From Enterovibrio calviensis DSM 14347 (GTDB lineage: Bacteria; Pseudomonadota; Gammaproteobacteria; Enterobacterales; Vibrionaceae), in assembly GCF_000621165.1 (NCBI RefSeq), contig NZ_JHZA01000011.1, positions 124,001-188,000 on the forward strand: 64,000 nucleotides of DNA, given 5' to 3'. Below are positions 1 through 10,623 of this stretch, piece after piece (position 1 is the first letter of the stretch; the number at the start of each line of letters is the position of its first letter). A program made the translations under genes and the position numbers. The notes below the pieces were generated by a model. That model had not been told where the DNA came from, did not search any database, and saw only the letters and a program-made list of their open reading frames with translations.

Positions 1-716
1 ATCCCTTGTTCACGCAATTTTTCGAGGGCAGGTTCAATCACGTCGATTTCTTCTCTGCCCAAACAGCCGTCTTCACCCGCATGCGGGTTTAAGCCACATA
101 CATAGATTTTAGGCTCAGCAATACCAAACTTGGTTTTCAGATCGTCGTTAAGAATTTCAATAACTTGAAATAGACGTTCTTCGGTAATGGCTTTAGACAC
201 GTAAGCCAAAGGAATATGAGTAGTGACTAACGCCACACGCAATCCTTCGGTTGCAAGCATCATCACAACTTGTTGAACATTGGCCTGATGTTGGAAAAAC
301 TCCGTATGCCCGCTGAACGATACGCCAGAGCGGTTAATTACGCCCTTGTGAACCGGGCCTGTCACCACGGCGGCAAATTCGCCTTGCATGTTGCCTTCAG
401 CGGCACGACTCAATGTGTTCAAAACATATTTGCCGTTGGCTTCATTGAGCTGACCAGCAACAACTTGAGCATCTAAGGGCTCATCACACACAACAAGTGT
501 GCCGGGCGTGTGCGCTTTGGGAGCAGCATCTGGGTTGTAATCCACCAAGTTTACTTCCAGCCCCAATAGCTTGGCACGTTGTGCCAGCATCTCTTTGTTG
601 CCGCAGATGACCAGCTCGTGAGCCCAGTCGTCATGTGCTAGTGCCAGCACCAAATCTGGGCCAATACCTGCGGGTTCTCCTGGGGTGATAGCGATGCGTT
701 GCGGATTAGCTTTCAT
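1..716 (-). CDS. pdxA: 4-hydroxythreonine-4-phosphate dehydrogenase PdxA (3' end outside window)
   Basis: PdxA oxidises 4-phosphohydroxy-L-threonine with NAD in the cytoplasm, a step of pyridoxal 5'-phosphate synthesis. The first 238 residues are visible and the last 90 or so lie off the left edge. The protein starts [19 protein letters not shown]. Expected metal-ligand histidines are seen at H167 (TTHIPL) and H212 (LNPHAGED), with the SGHTEFF segment at 136-142. The ATG at 716 overlaps the end of surA by 11 bp, so the two are probably translationally coupled. The lptD-surA-pdxA order is the one known from enterobacteria. Identity is certain from sequence and context. Confidence 0.95.
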   Translation of the reverse strand, partial: MKANPQRIAITPGEPAGIGPDLVLALAHDDWAHELVICGNKEMLAQRAKLLGLEVNLVDYNPDAAPKAHTPGTLVVCDEPLDAQVVAGQLNEANGKYVLNTLSRAAEGNMQGEFAAVVTGPVHKGVINRSGVSFSGHTEFFQHQANVQQVVMMLATEGLRVALVTTHIPLAYVSKAITEERLFQVIEILNDDLKTKFGIAEPKIYVCGLNPHAGEDGCLGREEIDVIEPALEKLREQG

Positions 717-2001
717 CTGTGTCACCAATTTGCTCGACGTAAGCACCAGCGCGAAGCTCTTGCAACCATGCTTGTGCTTCTTCATTAAACTTACGGTTTA
801 ACAGCATGCGATAGGCGCGATTCTGCATTGCCGCATCGGTGCGGTCTGCTTGGCGACGGTCAAGCACTTCGACAATGTGCCAGCCGTGAACGGTTTTAAA
901 CGGTTCGCTGATTTCACCTTCAGGAAGGGCATCTACCGTGTCTTTAAATTCTGGAACGTAGATTTCGGTCGTCTGCCAACCCAAATCTCCGCCTTTCACT
1001 GCAGAGCCGGGATCCGCGCTGTATTGCTTGGCTAAATCTTCAAAGGTTTTATCACCCTCTTCAATTTGCTTAAGCATTAAGTCCAATTGGCGTTTTGCGC
1101 CTTCATCACTCAACACAATCGATGTTTTGATCAGAATGTGGCGTGCTTTGACTTCTGTAACTGCCACAGACTCAAGGCCTTGAACATCCGTGATCTTTAA
1201 AATGTGATAGCCCACACCACTGCGGAAAGGACCTAATATAGCGCCTTTGCCTTGGTTGCCAATTTGGTCGGCAAAAATAGTCGGCATTTCTTCAAGTCGT
1301 AACCAGCCCCAGTCACCACCGTTAAGTGCTTTTGGCCCTTTTGAGTTAGCCAGTGCCAGTGTTGCGAAGTCTTTACCTCGTTTCAGTTGGGAAGCCAGTG
1401 CGTCAGCGTTAGCAGCGACAGCATCGCGTTCTGATTTCTCTGCATCTTCGTCCAAACGAAGCTGAATGTGGCTAAGTTTATACTGAACCTTTTCGAGATT
1501 TTTTGCGTTAAGTTGCGACGCTAGTGATTCTACTTCCTGAGGTAGGATGTTGATACGGCGACGCACTTGCGCGTTTCGCGCTTCACTGATGGTGATTTCA
1601 CGGCGAATTTGGTCACGATATTCAGACCAAGAAATTCCTGTCTGCTTGAGGCTTTCTCTTAACTTTGTAACTGTGATTTTTCGTTCTTTAGCAATATCTT
1701 CAATCGCTTGTTCTAAACGCGAGTCGTCGATACGGATACCAAGACGGTTTGCTTCTTGAAGTTGAAGTTCTTCTAGAATGAGCTGGTCGAGGACCTGCTG
1801 TTCAAATACGTCAGCAGGCGGCAGCGATTCTGCACTCGCGTTGAGAGTCACAGTCTTTTTCAATGCTTCAACATCACTCGACAGAATAACGCCTTCATTG
1901 ACAACGGTGATCACGCGATCGAGTTCCGCCGGAGCTGCGGAGATTGACAACGAACTGGCTGAGATTGCTGTGGCCAGTAAAGCTTTCGTCCATTTATTCA
2001 T
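706..2001 (-). CDS. surA: Periplasmic chaperone / peptidyl-prolyl isomerase SurA
   Basis: SurA escorts unfolded outer-membrane proteins, including LptD, through the periplasm. The 431-aa product starts [17 protein letters not shown] with a signal peptide ending near SISAAPA. An N-terminal chaperone domain is followed by two parvulin domains (about 170-270 and 285-385; the second contains the typical ARHILIK and [13 protein letters not shown] segments). The ATG at 2001 is chosen because GGAA lies 9 bp upstream and E. coli SurA starts at the same place; an in-frame TTG four codons earlier is less likely. It sits 22 bp after lptD in the same operon. Confidence 0.96.
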   Translation of the reverse strand: MNKWTKALLATAISASSLSISAAPAELDRVITVVNEGVILSSDVEALKKTVTLNASAESLPPADVFEQQVLDQLILEELQLQEANRLGIRIDDSRLEQAIEDIAKERKITVTKLRESLKQTGISWSEYRDQIRREITISEARNAQVRRRINILPQEVESLASQLNAKNLEKVQYKLSHIQLRLDEDAEKSERDAVAANADALASQLKRGKDFATLALANSKGPKALNGGDWGWLRLEEMPTIFADQIGNQGKGAILGPFRSGVGYHILKITDVQGLESVAVTEVKARHILIKTSIVLSDEGAKRQLDLMLKQIEEGDKTFEDLAKQYSADPGSAVKGGDLGWQTTEIYVPEFKDTVDALPEGEISEPFKTVHGWHIVEVLDRRQADRTDAAMQNRAYRMLLNRKFNEEAQAWLQELRAGAYVEQIGDTDES

Positions 2002-2023
2002 TAGCGGTTCCAAAATCTCACAA

Positions 2024-4375
2024 TTAATTCTTTAAGCCAAATGGGCTTCTGTAGCCCAGCGCGTTGCCACTGCCCGCGCTATAACCGAACCCTGCGTTTG
2101 CGCCAAGTCCCAATAAGCTAAAGGACAGGGAAATACTGTTGTCATAAACTGCAGGGTTATTGATGTTGCTTCGCGCCACTAAGTACTCGTTGTAGTGCAA
2201 TCCAATCACCCAACAGGCTGAGGTGTAAGTGATGCCTAATTGATTTTCTAACATTAAATCTTGGGTCAAATCGTGAAAATACTGACCCTGAAAATTCACA
2301 CTGTCTGTGATCGGGAATCCTGTTACCAACCCCGCCTGGGATATGCCGTCTTCCGTGATCAAGTCCAGATTGTCAGCCCCAATGGTACTGGATATATAGT
2401 CTTTTGAAACATAGCGATAACTAGTTTGTGCGAAAAAGCCACCATCTCGGTATTCCACCGTGGCATTACCAAATTGGAGGTTGCTCAAGTTACTGTCATA
2501 TTCCAATGAACCGCGCACAAATAGCTTGTCATTGACATTGAGTTCGCTTTCGATGGCCCATGCTGAATAGTTTATCGATGTTTCATCTTGATTGTTTGGT
2601 GTGTCTAGGTAGTAGATTTGGCCAAAGGCGACGTTAAAACGTTCTTTATAGGCATCATCAAAAAAGCGCGATGCGGCACCCACCGTAAACTGATTTGCCG
2701 GGTTAATGTAGTCTACGCTACTGAACTGATTGGCACGAAATAAGCCATAATAATCTGTTTGCAGACGCGCGGTATCATAGCCACCACCCGCATAATTGAC
2801 GGGGTTGTATATGCCACTTTGGTCAACATCTTGGATATATACGTACTGAACTTGTGGTTCGAGTGTTTGCGTATAACGCTTACCAAGAAACGCCCCATCT
2901 CTTTCCAATGTAACCATGCCGTGCAGTCTTGCCATTGGGACGGCGCGTGAAACGGTGCTATCTAAGGTTTCGCCGTTGTACCCTGTTACACCCTCGATAT
3001 TGGATTGGTCATAGTAGGTGTAATACACCTTTCCCTCTGCAGAGGCGCTGAACCAAGGTAAGTTGTAAGGCAGTATAATCGTGGGCTCAAGGTTGATACG
3101 CAACGCATCAGGCTTACTGTCATCATCGGTCGCAAATTTGCTGATTTTAAATGGCAGTGAGAAATCCATGCCATAAGCAAGTTCGGGACGATAATAGTTC
3201 ATGGCAAGTTGCGGCAACAGACGATAGACCGACGTGTTTGCGCTCAATGACTGGAAGTTACGCACACTTACGGTGCTGTCCCAATTGACTTCACGGTAAG
3301 ATACATCACCCGTTTGTAACAAGGTGTTATCTTCACGATTACCGACACGTGAATCGGTATGGCGCGAGAAATAGCTAATATCGCTGACTTTGCTGTAATC
3401 AACATCATACTTCCAGTGGTTCTGGATGCCAGAGTGACGCCAGTTCAAACCCCAACTTTTATCGATCGTGGGATACAGTTTATCTTCGCCCATGTATTCG
3501 AACGTCATGCCACCACTACCTGCTTGCGTCAAATAGTTAGGCTCCATGGTCATAAATAGGCCACGGTTTGACATGTATTTCGGCGTGATCAGCATGTCCG
3601 TTTGCGGGTGAATGTTCCAATAGAATGGCGTTGAGATTTCAACCCCATCACTGTCATTCCAGCTGATAGATGGATATAGAAAACCCGTCAAGCGCCCATC
3701 TTCGACAGGTACACGCAGGTAAGGAAGGTAGAAGACTGGCGTGTCGAGTATTTCAAAGCGCGCGTGATAAAGATCGGCAAAAATGTCTTCGTCTTCTTTT
3801 TCAATTTTCCCTGCACTGAAACGCCAACTGTCATCATTGTCAGGGCAGGTTGTGTAGGTCCCATCTTCTAACTCATAGAAAGTGGTTCCGTTTTTGAATA
3901 CCCGCTTTGCTTGCCCGCGCCCTGGCTCGCACATCATGTTGTACGTGGCATCGGTCAGCGTGGTGTCTTCAGTGTCGAGGTTAGATTGAAGTGATTTGCC
4001 TTTCACTGCAATTGAGCCATCGTGAAAATAGACATTACCTTCAGCGGTGACGATATTCTCTGGTTGACGCAGCGTAGCGGTATCCGATTTCACGGTGCGG
4101 TTGCCTTGGGTGACAATTACATCGCCGCGGTAAATGGCCTTTTCGTTAGCCTTAGCTTCAGCATGGTCTGCAACAATAGTGACAGGTGCATTGTTAACGT
4201 CGCCCGCCTGAGCGTTTGTTGGAAGGCAACGGTACTCTGGTGCAAGGCAAGTTGCAGTAGGGATAACCAAAGGTTGGGTGTTGTTTGGCGCGTCGTTTGC
4301 CTCTTCCGCCATCGCTTGGCCATATAACGCTAGCCAAATCATGGAGGACAAAAAACTTTTGGCAGTCGGTGACAT
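2024..4375 (-). CDS. lptD: LPS-assembly outer-membrane protein LptD
   Basis: LptD is the outer-membrane beta-barrel that, with LptE, inserts lipopolysaccharide into the outer leaflet. The 783-aa protein has a signal peptide (residues 1 to about 23), an OstA/LptA-like periplasmic domain at about 65-165 (ADHAEAKANEKAIYRGDV) and a long C-terminal barrel rich in alternating aromatic and polar residues. Cysteines at TCLAPEYRC near the N-terminus and SACWVIG near the C-terminus fit the interdomain disulfides known in the family. It is the first gene of the lptD-surA-pdxA operon and is divergent from djlA. Confidence 0.96.
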   Translation of the reverse strand: MSPTAKSFLSSMIWLALYGQAMAEEANDAPNNTQPLVIPTATCLAPEYRCLPTNAQAGDVNNAPVTIVADHAEAKANEKAIYRGDVIVTQGNRTVKSDTATLRQPENIVTAEGNVYFHDGSIAVKGKSLQSNLDTEDTTLTDATYNMMCEPGRGQAKRVFKNGTTFYELEDGTYTTCPDNDDSWRFSAGKIEKEDEDIFADLYHARFEILDTPVFYLPYLRVPVEDGRLTGFLYPSISWNDSDGVEISTPFYWNIHPQTDMLITPKYMSNRGLFMTMEPNYLTQAGSGGMTFEYMGEDKLYPTIDKSWGLNWRHSGIQNHWKYDVDYSKVSDISYFSRHTDSRVGNREDNTLLQTGDVSYREVNWDSTVSVRNFQSLSANTSVYRLLPQLAMNYYRPELAYGMDFSLPFKISKFATDDDSKPDALRINLEPTIILPYNLPWFSASAEGKVYYTYYDQSNIEGVTGYNGETLDSTVSRAVPMARLHGMVTLERDGAFLGKRYTQTLEPQVQYVYIQDVDQSGIYNPVNYAGGGYDTARLQTDYYGLFRANQFSSVDYINPANQFTVGAASRFFDDAYKERFNVAFGQIYYLDTPNNQDETSINYSAWAIESELNVNDKLFVRGSLEYDSNLSNLQFGNATVEYRDGGFFAQTSYRYVSKDYISSTIGADNLDLITEDGISQAGLVTGFPITDSVNFQGQYFHDLTQDLMLENQLGITYTSACWVIGLHYNEYLVARSNINNPAVYDNSISLSFSLLGLGANAGFGYSAGSGNALGYRSPFGLKN

Positions 4376-4582
4376 TAAAACTCAATCCTGTTGTTGGCAT
4401 ACGGCACTGGTATACACTGACGCTGCGTGTCGGCAAATTTTGCTGCAAAATGTGGGTTATGATAATGCAAATTACTCATATACCCAAACGACCTCTGTCA
4501 TCATTAGTTTAAAGGTGGTTTGGGTATGTGTTGGTCGTATGTTGTTGCAAACGCGATAGGTTAATCAAAAAGAGAAAGAAAC

Positions 4583-5410
4583 ATGGCGATTTGGGGAAAA
4601 GTTCTTGGGGCATTCTTTGGTTACCTGTTAGGTGGGCCATTTGGATTATTGTTAGGTCTGTTTTTAGGGCATAAGTTCGATAAGGCCAGACAAAATAGCG
4701 CATTAGGTGGCGGTTTTCGTGGTGCGAATCAACAAGCGCAGCAAAAGGCTTATTTTCATGCCACTTTCGCGGTCATGGGACATGTTGCTAAAGCCAAAGG
4801 GCAAGTGACCCAAAATGAAATCCGCTTAGCTTCTGTTCTGATGGATCGTATGGGTCTGCAAGGGGAAGCGCGTCGACAGGCGCAAGATGCATTCCGAGAA
4901 GGTAAAGAGAGCGGATTTCCATTGGAAGATGTGCTTCGAGATGTCAGGCGCACAACGGGTGGACGCTTCGACCTGCTGCAGTTTTTCTTAGAAGTGCAAA
5001 TTCAAGCGGCCTACGCCGATGGCACTGTGCAGCCTAGTGAGCGCCAAGTGCTGTATACCATTGCCGATATGCTGGGTTTCTCTCGCCAGCAACTTGAACA
5101 ACGTCTTGCCATGCAAGAAGCGGCATTCAAGTTTTACCAGCAACATGGTGGGAGTGGTGATGGGCATCACCAACAGTGGCAACCTGACAACGGCCAGCGC
5201 TTGAAAGGGGCATACCAAATTCTAGGTGTGGATGAAGATGCTGATGGGCAAACGATAAAGCGTGCGCACCGTAAGTTGATGAATGAACACCATCCGGACA
5301 AGCTCGCCGCGAAAGGCTTGCCGCCAGAAATGATGGAAATTGCTAAGCAGAAAGCACAAGAAATCCAAGGTGCTTACGATTTGATCAAAAAAGAAAAGGG
5401 CTTTAAATAG
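4583..5410 (+). CDS. djlA: Membrane-anchored DnaJ-like co-chaperone DjlA
   Basis: DjlA is an inner-membrane co-chaperone that stimulates DnaK and is linked to envelope stress signalling in E. coli. The 275-aa protein has one glycine-rich N-terminal transmembrane helix (about residues 4-30, GAFFGYLLGGPFGLLLG), a central TerB-like helical domain and a C-terminal J domain (about 207-275) carrying the HPD triad in NEHHPDKL. An AAAGAGAAAG Shine-Dalgarno precedes the ATG. It is divergent from lptD, as in E. coli. Confidence 0.95.
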   Translation: MAIWGKVLGAFFGYLLGGPFGLLLGLFLGHKFDKARQNSALGGGFRGANQQAQQKAYFHATFAVMGHVAKAKGQVTQNEIRLASVLMDRMGLQGEARRQAQDAFREGKESGFPLEDVLRDVRRTTGGRFDLLQFFLEVQIQAAYADGTVQPSERQVLYTIADMLGFSRQQLEQRLAMQEAAFKFYQQHGGSGDGHHQQWQPDNGQRLKGAYQILGVDEDADGQTIKRAHRKLMNEHHPDKLAAKGLPPEMMEIAKQKAQEIQGAYDLIKKEKGFK

Positions 5411-5503
5411 CCATTTCAGATCGTAGATTTCGGTTTGCAGATTTCGGTTTGTAGAGAAGTGGGCGGCGAGTTGTTAGTGATTGCATGCTCGCCGTGCCAG
5501 CGT

Positions 5504-6457
5504 CTATACCAGATTTTGTGGCGTTCCGGCCATGAATGCATTGATGTTTTCGATTAACTGATTGGCGAGTGTCTGAATGCTGGAATCCGATCCCCATGCA
5601 ACGTGTGGAGTCAGTATCAAATTTGGCATGCCTGCGTGGGCGAGCAACGGATTGGAAAGGGCTGCGGGTTCTTGGGTGAAGACATCAACCCCAGCACCTG
5701 CAATCACACCTTTCTTCAATGCCTGAACCAGCGCCTGTTCATCGACTAAACCGCCTCGTCCTGCATTAATCAAAATCGCAGAAGGTTTCATCTTGGCCAG
5801 TTCGTCTCTGCCAATCATGTTTTGTGTGCTTTCATTGAGCGGACAGTGCAGTGTCACAACGTCGGCGTGTTCAAGCATAGAATCAAATGATACATAGCCC
5901 TCTCGAGTATCTTCTGCGCCTTTTCGCTCAGCGCGAATAACGTTCATACCCACCGCTTTTGCCAGCCGCTCAACGCCTTTTCCAAGGCTCCCCGAACCCA
6001 CTATGCCCAAGGTCGCATCGGCAATATCGCCAATGGGATGGGTGAAAAAACAAAACTGACCTTTCTCCTTCCACACCCCGTTTTCAATATCTCTGTGGTA
6101 AGCATTCAAGTTTCGGCGCAGCGAAAAAATCAGCGCCATAACGTGCTCTGGGACTGAGCGTGTGGCATACCCTCGGATATTACAAACGGGTAAATGATGG
6201 GCATGGCACCAGTTTATATCCACGTTGTTATAGCCAGTGGCAGAAACCGCTATCAACTTTAGTGAGGGTAACTGCGAGAGTATCTCGGCGCTAAGTACAA
6301 CCTTGTTAGCGATAACAATACTTGCATCAGTAAGGCGTTGCAGAACCTGATCAGGTTGCGTGGATTCGTAACTCTCCCAATGATGGGGGAAAGACGGCGT
6401 AGGAATACGAATGTGTGCGGGGATGGTGGCGCTGTCGAGAAAAACAATCTTTTCCAT
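5504..6457 (-). CDS. D-2-hydroxyacid dehydrogenase family protein
   Basis: This is a 317-aa NAD(P)-dependent D-isomer 2-hydroxyacid dehydrogenase. The nucleotide-binding motif is GIVGSGSLGKG (GxGxxG type). The catalytic triad of the family is visible as Arg in NAGRGGLVDE, Glu in VDVFTQEP and His in LTPHVAWGS. The length is normal. The substrate cannot be read from sequence; glycerate, hydroxypyruvate and related acids are typical for close relatives. It stands as a single gene between djlA and rluA. Confidence 0.88.
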   Translation of the reverse strand: MEKIVFLDSATIPAHIRIPTPSFPHHWESYESTQPDQVLQRLTDASIVIANKVVLSAEILSQLPSLKLIAVSATGYNNVDINWCHAHHLPVCNIRGYATRSVPEHVMALIFSLRRNLNAYHRDIENGVWKEKGQFCFFTHPIGDIADATLGIVGSGSLGKGVERLAKAVGMNVIRAERKGAEDTREGYVSFDSMLEHADVVTLHCPLNESTQNMIGRDELAKMKPSAILINAGRGGLVDEQALVQALKKGVIAGAGVDVFTQEPAALSNPLLAHAGMPNLILTPHVAWGSDSSIQTLANQLIENINAFMAGTPQNLV

Positions 6458-6498
6458 GGCGGACTTCCTTTTTCCGCCACTGTAGAACGTTGACAGCG

Positions 6499-7221
6499 CT
6501 ATTTCAACAAACTTGGGTCAGCTTGAATGCCACGTTTGACCAATGTATCAGTAGGTGCGTTAGCGTAAAAATCACACGGTGCAGATAAGTGCATTGGCTC
6601 GCCCGTCCCCGGATGCAGGAAGCATAATTCTCCGGCGTGAAGTTGTAAGCGAGGCGAATACTTGAATGCTTGTGGATACGCGTAGAACTCATCACCGACG
6701 ATGGGGTGTTCCAGTGAAAGCATGTGTACACGCAGTTGGTGAGAGCGACCTGTGATTGGTAGTAGGCGCATTAAGGTGGTCTTTTTCTCACGCTTGATCA
6801 CTTCATAGTCAGTGACTGACGGCTTGCCGTTTTCGAAACACACCATTTGTTTTGGGCGATTCGGCCAGTCACAAATCAAAGGCAAATCAATGCGACCTTC
6901 ATCGTTTTCCACATTGCCCCATACGCGAGCGTAGTAAAGCTTGTGGGTGATGCGTTCACGAAATTGCGCTTTAAGGTGACGCTCAGCTTCTTTGTGTTTG
7001 GCGAACACAATCAGACCTGATGTGGACATATCAAGGCGATGTACCAACTCAGCTTTTGGAAACTTGACCTTAATACGGGACCAAGCACTGTCGTAATGCG
7101 CAGGATCGCGTCCTGGATTGGTTAACAGTTCGCTAGGCTTATTGAGGGCGATAATGTCATCGTCCTGATAAATAACATCCAGCCAAGGCTCTGTTGGCGG
7201 ATTGTAGATAAAGTCGCTCAT
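6499..7221 (-). CDS. rluA: tRNA/23S rRNA pseudouridine synthase RluA
   Basis: RluA isomerises uridine in 23S rRNA (U746) and in the anticodon loop of some tRNAs (U32). The 240-aa protein carries the RluA catalytic motif HRLDMSTSG with its essential Asp, the PITGRSHQLRVH segment, and DLPLICDWPNRPKQ, which is nearly identical to E. coli RluA. The C-terminus is about 20 residues longer than the E. coli protein. It lies downstream of rapA, the neighbourhood it also has in E. coli, but a terminator separates the two here. Confidence 0.95.
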   Translation of the reverse strand: MSDFIYNPPTEPWLDVIYQDDDIIALNKPSELLTNPGRDPAHYDSAWSRIKVKFPKAELVHRLDMSTSGLIVFAKHKEAERHLKAQFRERITHKLYYARVWGNVENDEGRIDLPLICDWPNRPKQMVCFENGKPSVTDYEVIKREKKTTLMRLLPITGRSHQLRVHMLSLEHPIVGDEFYAYPQAFKYSPRLQLHAGELCFLHPGTGEPMHLSAPCDFYANAPTDTLVKRGIQADPSLLK

Positions 7222-7339
7222 GAGTTCGCTCGAAAATTAAACGGCCGGAAGTTTAGCACGACACGCTTGAAAGGCTATACCCAAACACATTCTCGTGGAA
7301 TAAGCACCGAGAGGTTGCGTGTATGAGGCTAGAAAAACA

Positions 7340-7363
7340 AAGGCACCGCCGAAGCAGTGCCTT
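7340..7363 (-). terminator. Rho-independent terminator of rapA
   Basis: A perfect 7-bp stem (AAGGCAC/GTGCCTT) with a 10-base loop is followed on the minus strand by TTTGTTTTT. It lies 20 bp beyond the rapA stop codon. Confidence 0.85.
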
Positions 7364-7383
7364 ATTGATGTCGCTAGAAGCGC

Positions 7384-10302
7384 TTATTGATGGCTGACCA
7401 CAATCACACGCAGCGCATCAAGGCGAACTTGCGCTTGGCTGATGTAAGTGCGCAAATCTGCCATTTGAGACTCCAAGCTTTCCAACTCATCATCACGAAT
7501 GTTTGGATTCACCGCTTTCAGGGCTTGAAGACGATCTAACTCACCACGAAGCTTGGTGGTCATCTCCGCTTCGGCGGTTTCCTTCACTGTCGCAAGGTGA
7601 ACCTGTGAAATCGGCGTGCCCATTTCAATTAAGCCATGAATTTGCGTCTGTACCGAAGAGACCAGTTTGCTGCCAAGGTGGCGATTCACTGGGCTTAACT
7701 GACGGTTAAAGCCTTCAAATTCAACTTGTGCCGCTAAGTCATTGCCTTTTGCATCCAGCAGAACGCGAATAGGTGCAGCAGGCAAGAACTGGTGGATACC
7801 AGAACTTTTCGGTGCTTGCGCGTCCGCGACGTACAGAAGCTCAAGGAACAAGGTTCCCACAGGCAAGGCTTTGTTTTTAAGCAAAGATACCGCTGTTGAG
7901 CCTACGTCTTCTGACAACAGTAAATCAATGCCGCCCTGGATCATTGGGTGTTCCCAAGTGATAAAGCGCATGTCTTCACGTGACAATGCCGTTTCACGAT
8001 CGAAGGTGATGGTGCAACCTTCACTTGGCAGCCCCGGATAGCTTGATACCAACATATGCTCAGACGGTGTGACAACAATGGCGTTCTCGCCTTTGTCATC
8101 TTGGTTCAGGCCAACGGTGTCAAACAGGCCCAATGCGAAGGTCACCAAGTTGGTGTCACCGTCGAGTGAGCTAATTTTCTCTGCCAGTGCTTTGGCTTCA
8201 TCACCGCCATTTGAATGCATTTCAAGCAAACGGTCGCGACCTTTTTCCAGCTCGCCTTTCAATCGGTGGTGCATTTCTGCACTGGTTTCAACCAAGGTAT
8301 CCAGTGAGTCGTCGATGCTGCCTTTAGCGAGCAACTGCAACAAATCATCTTGAACATGTTCGAATACCGCGCGTCCCGTTGGGCAGGTTTCTTCAAAGGA
8401 ATTAAGGCCTTCGTTGTACCAACGCGCCAGCAGTGCCTGAGAGGTGCCGATCATGAAAGGAACGTGAATTTCGATATCACGTTTTTGACCGATGCGATCT
8501 AGACGACCAATACGCTGCTCAAGCAGGTCAGGGTTCATTGGCAAGTCGAACATCACCAGTTGGTTTGCAAACTGGAAGTTACGACCTTCTGAGCCAATTT
8601 CTGAACAGATCAACACTTGTGCGCCAGCTTCGTCTTGTGCGAAGTAAGCAGCGGCTTTGTCGCGCTCAAGAATAGACATCCCTTCGTGGAACACAGTGCC
8701 ACGAATGCCTTCACGCTCACGCAATGCTTGTTCTAGTGACAATGCTGTTTGCGCGCGCGAACAAATCACCAACACTTTTTCTTGGCGGTTTGATTTAAGT
8801 AAATCTAACAGCCAATCAATACGCGGGTCGAAACCCCACCAGCTGGCGTCGTCACCTTCAAACTGTTGGTAAATGTCTTCAGGGTACAGCCACTGAATTG
8901 CCTTCTGCTCAAGGCTTTGATTGCCTGCGCCCATGATCCCCGCCACGCGCATCGCTGTTTGATACTGTGAAGGCAAGGCCAATGGGTACAAATTCAGGTG
9001 ACGCTGAGGGAAACCTTGAATCGCTGCACGGGTGTTACGGAACAGGACGCGGCCCGTGCCGTGACGATCCATCAGATTATCGATCAGCTCATTTCGTGCA
9101 TCACGTTGTTGAATATTGTCGGCGTCATTGGCTTCAACAATACGCAGCAAGGGCTCAACGTCTTGCTCAGACAGCAGCTCGGTGATGCTGTTCTTCGCTT
9201 CATTGCTTAATGTTTCGTTCGACAGCAATTGGCTGACGGCATCAGCAACGGGCGCGTATTGAAGCTCTTCTTTAACGAAGGCTTGATAGTCATAAAAACG
9301 ATCAGGATCGAGCAGGCGCAAGCGAGCGAAGTGGCTCTCGTGGCCTAGTTGTTCTGGTGTCGCGGTCAGCAGCAGTACGCCGGGCGTGTTTTCTGCAATA
9401 CCTTCAATCACTTGATATTCACGGCTTGGTTTCTCTTCACTCCACTCTAGGTGGTGCGCTTCATCAACAACCAAGAGATCCCACTCACCCTCGGCAGCTT
9501 GTTCAGCGCGCTTGCGGCTTTTGCGCAAGAAATCGAGTGAACAAAGCACCAGTTGAGCTGTCTCGAACGGGTTATCTGCGTCAGCAAACGCTTCAACACA
9601 GCGTTCTTCATCGAATACCGAGAAATGCAGGTTAAAGCGGCGCAGCATTTCGACGAGCCATTGGTGTTGCAGTGTTTCTGGCACAACAATGAGAACGCGT
9701 GAGGCGCGACCAGACAGCACTTGCTGGTGGATGATCATGCCGGCTTCAATGGTTTTACCCAAACCTACTTCGTCAGCCAGCAATACACGAGGTGCGTGGC
9801 GTCGACCCACTTCATGCGCGATGAATAGCTGGTGCGGGATCAAGCCAGCTCGCATACCACACAAGCCACGCATTGGGCTTTTGTGTTGCTCATATTGGTT
9901 TTTCAGGGCGCGATAGCGAAGTGCAAAGCGATCCATCCGGTCTATTTGACCAGCGAACAATTTGTCTTGCGGTTTGTTAAAACGAATTTGGTGACTCAGC
10001 AAAATTTCGCGAAGTTTGACGTTGTCTTCACCTGTGTCCGTGCGTTGACCGGTATAGGTCAGAACACCCTGTTCTTCGTCAACGTGCTCGACCAGTAAAA
10101 ACCAGCCATCGTGGCTTTCAATGGTGTCACCCACGTTAAACATTACACGGGTGATCGGCGCGTCGCTGCGGGCGTATAAACGATTTTCTTCGCTGGCGGG
10201 GAACATCAGGGTAACGGTACGGGCGTCGATAGCAATCACGGTACCAAGACCTAGGTCACTTTCAGTATCGCTGATCCAACGTTGTCCGAGGGCGTATGGC
10301 AT
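7384..10302 (-). CDS. rapA: RNA polymerase-associated ATPase RapA
   Basis: RapA is an SWI2/SNF2 ATPase that binds RNA polymerase and promotes its recycling. The 972-aa length fits the family (968 in E. coli). Visible features are the N-terminal Tudor-like region, Walker A in [13 protein letters not shown] near residue 177, the DEAH box in [10 protein letters not shown], the C-terminal helicase motif with [13 protein letters not shown] and [11 protein letters not shown], and the long RapA-specific C-terminus. It is a monocistronic minus-strand gene with its own terminator. Confidence 0.97.
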   Translation of the reverse strand: MPYALGQRWISDTESDLGLGTVIAIDARTVTLMFPASEENRLYARSDAPITRVMFNVGDTIESHDGWFLLVEHVDEEQGVLTYTGQRTDTGEDNVKLREILLSHQIRFNKPQDKLFAGQIDRMDRFALRYRALKNQYEQHKSPMRGLCGMRAGLIPHQLFIAHEVGRRHAPRVLLADEVGLGKTIEAGMIIHQQVLSGRASRVLIVVPETLQHQWLVEMLRRFNLHFSVFDEERCVEAFADADNPFETAQLVLCSLDFLRKSRKRAEQAAEGEWDLLVVDEAHHLEWSEEKPSREYQVIEGIAENTPGVLLLTATPEQLGHESHFARLRLLDPDRFYDYQAFVKEELQYAPVADAVSQLLSNETLSNEAKNSITELLSEQDVEPLLRIVEANDADNIQQRDARNELIDNLMDRHGTGRVLFRNTRAAIQGFPQRHLNLYPLALPSQYQTAMRVAGIMGAGNQSLEQKAIQWLYPEDIYQQFEGDDASWWGFDPRIDWLLDLLKSNRQEKVLVICSRAQTALSLEQALREREGIRGTVFHEGMSILERDKAAAYFAQDEAGAQVLICSEIGSEGRNFQFANQLVMFDLPMNPDLLEQRIGRLDRIGQKRDIEIHVPFMIGTSQALLARWYNEGLNSFEETCPTGRAVFEHVQDDLLQLLAKGSIDDSLDTLVETSAEMHHRLKGELEKGRDRLLEMHSNGGDEAKALAEKISSLDGDTNLVTFALGLFDTVGLNQDDKGENAIVVTPSEHMLVSSYPGLPSEGCTITFDRETALSREDMRFITWEHPMIQGGIDLLLSEDVGSTAVSLLKNKALPVGTLFLELLYVADAQAPKSSGIHQFLPAAPIRVLLDAKGNDLAAQVEFEGFNRQLSPVNRHLGSKLVSSVQTQIHGLIEMGTPISQVHLATVKETAEAEMTTKLRGELDRLQALKAVNPNIRDDELESLESQMADLRTYISQAQVRLDALRVIVVSHQ

Positions 10303-10623
10303 AAGGGAAGAAACCTCTGGTTAAAGCTGACACAAATTGGAGCGTGCTTCTTGAGAACTACATTGTAGGTCATGTTGAGCACTCAGAAAATGGCTGCTAA
10401 TGGTACTTGAAGTTGTGAGCATGGTCACGGTCAATGTAGGAAATTTGGCGTGTGTAACAAATAGGCAACAAATTAATGAAAATGTGGGCTTGTCGACGGG
10501 TAATTCGTTGAAATTGTCTTACGATTAAGAATATACCCCGATGACAGTGTCTTTATTACAAAGACAATTGTCATTTGGGAATATGTGGGAACTCCACTTG
10601 CCTAAGTTACCAAGGAGGTGTCT
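10303..10623. other. Divergent promoter region rapA / PIN-PhoH gene
   Basis: This 321-bp gap separates two divergent genes and must hold both promoters. I see no convincing additional ORF or hairpin. The only clear signal is the strong Shine-Dalgarno AAGGAGG at 10612-10618 for the downstream plus-strand gene. Confidence 0.5.

Noticed and set aside
4470-4530. Inverted ATACCCAAAC...GTTTGGGTAT between lptD and djlA, resembling the MITE end
   Set aside because: Only the first 10 bases resemble the 29.3-kb element ends and the rest does not match; too short to call a copy.
5411-5455. Short tandem repeat after djlA (two GATTTCGGTTTG-type units)
   Set aside because: Only two short copies; no known role and easily arises by slippage.
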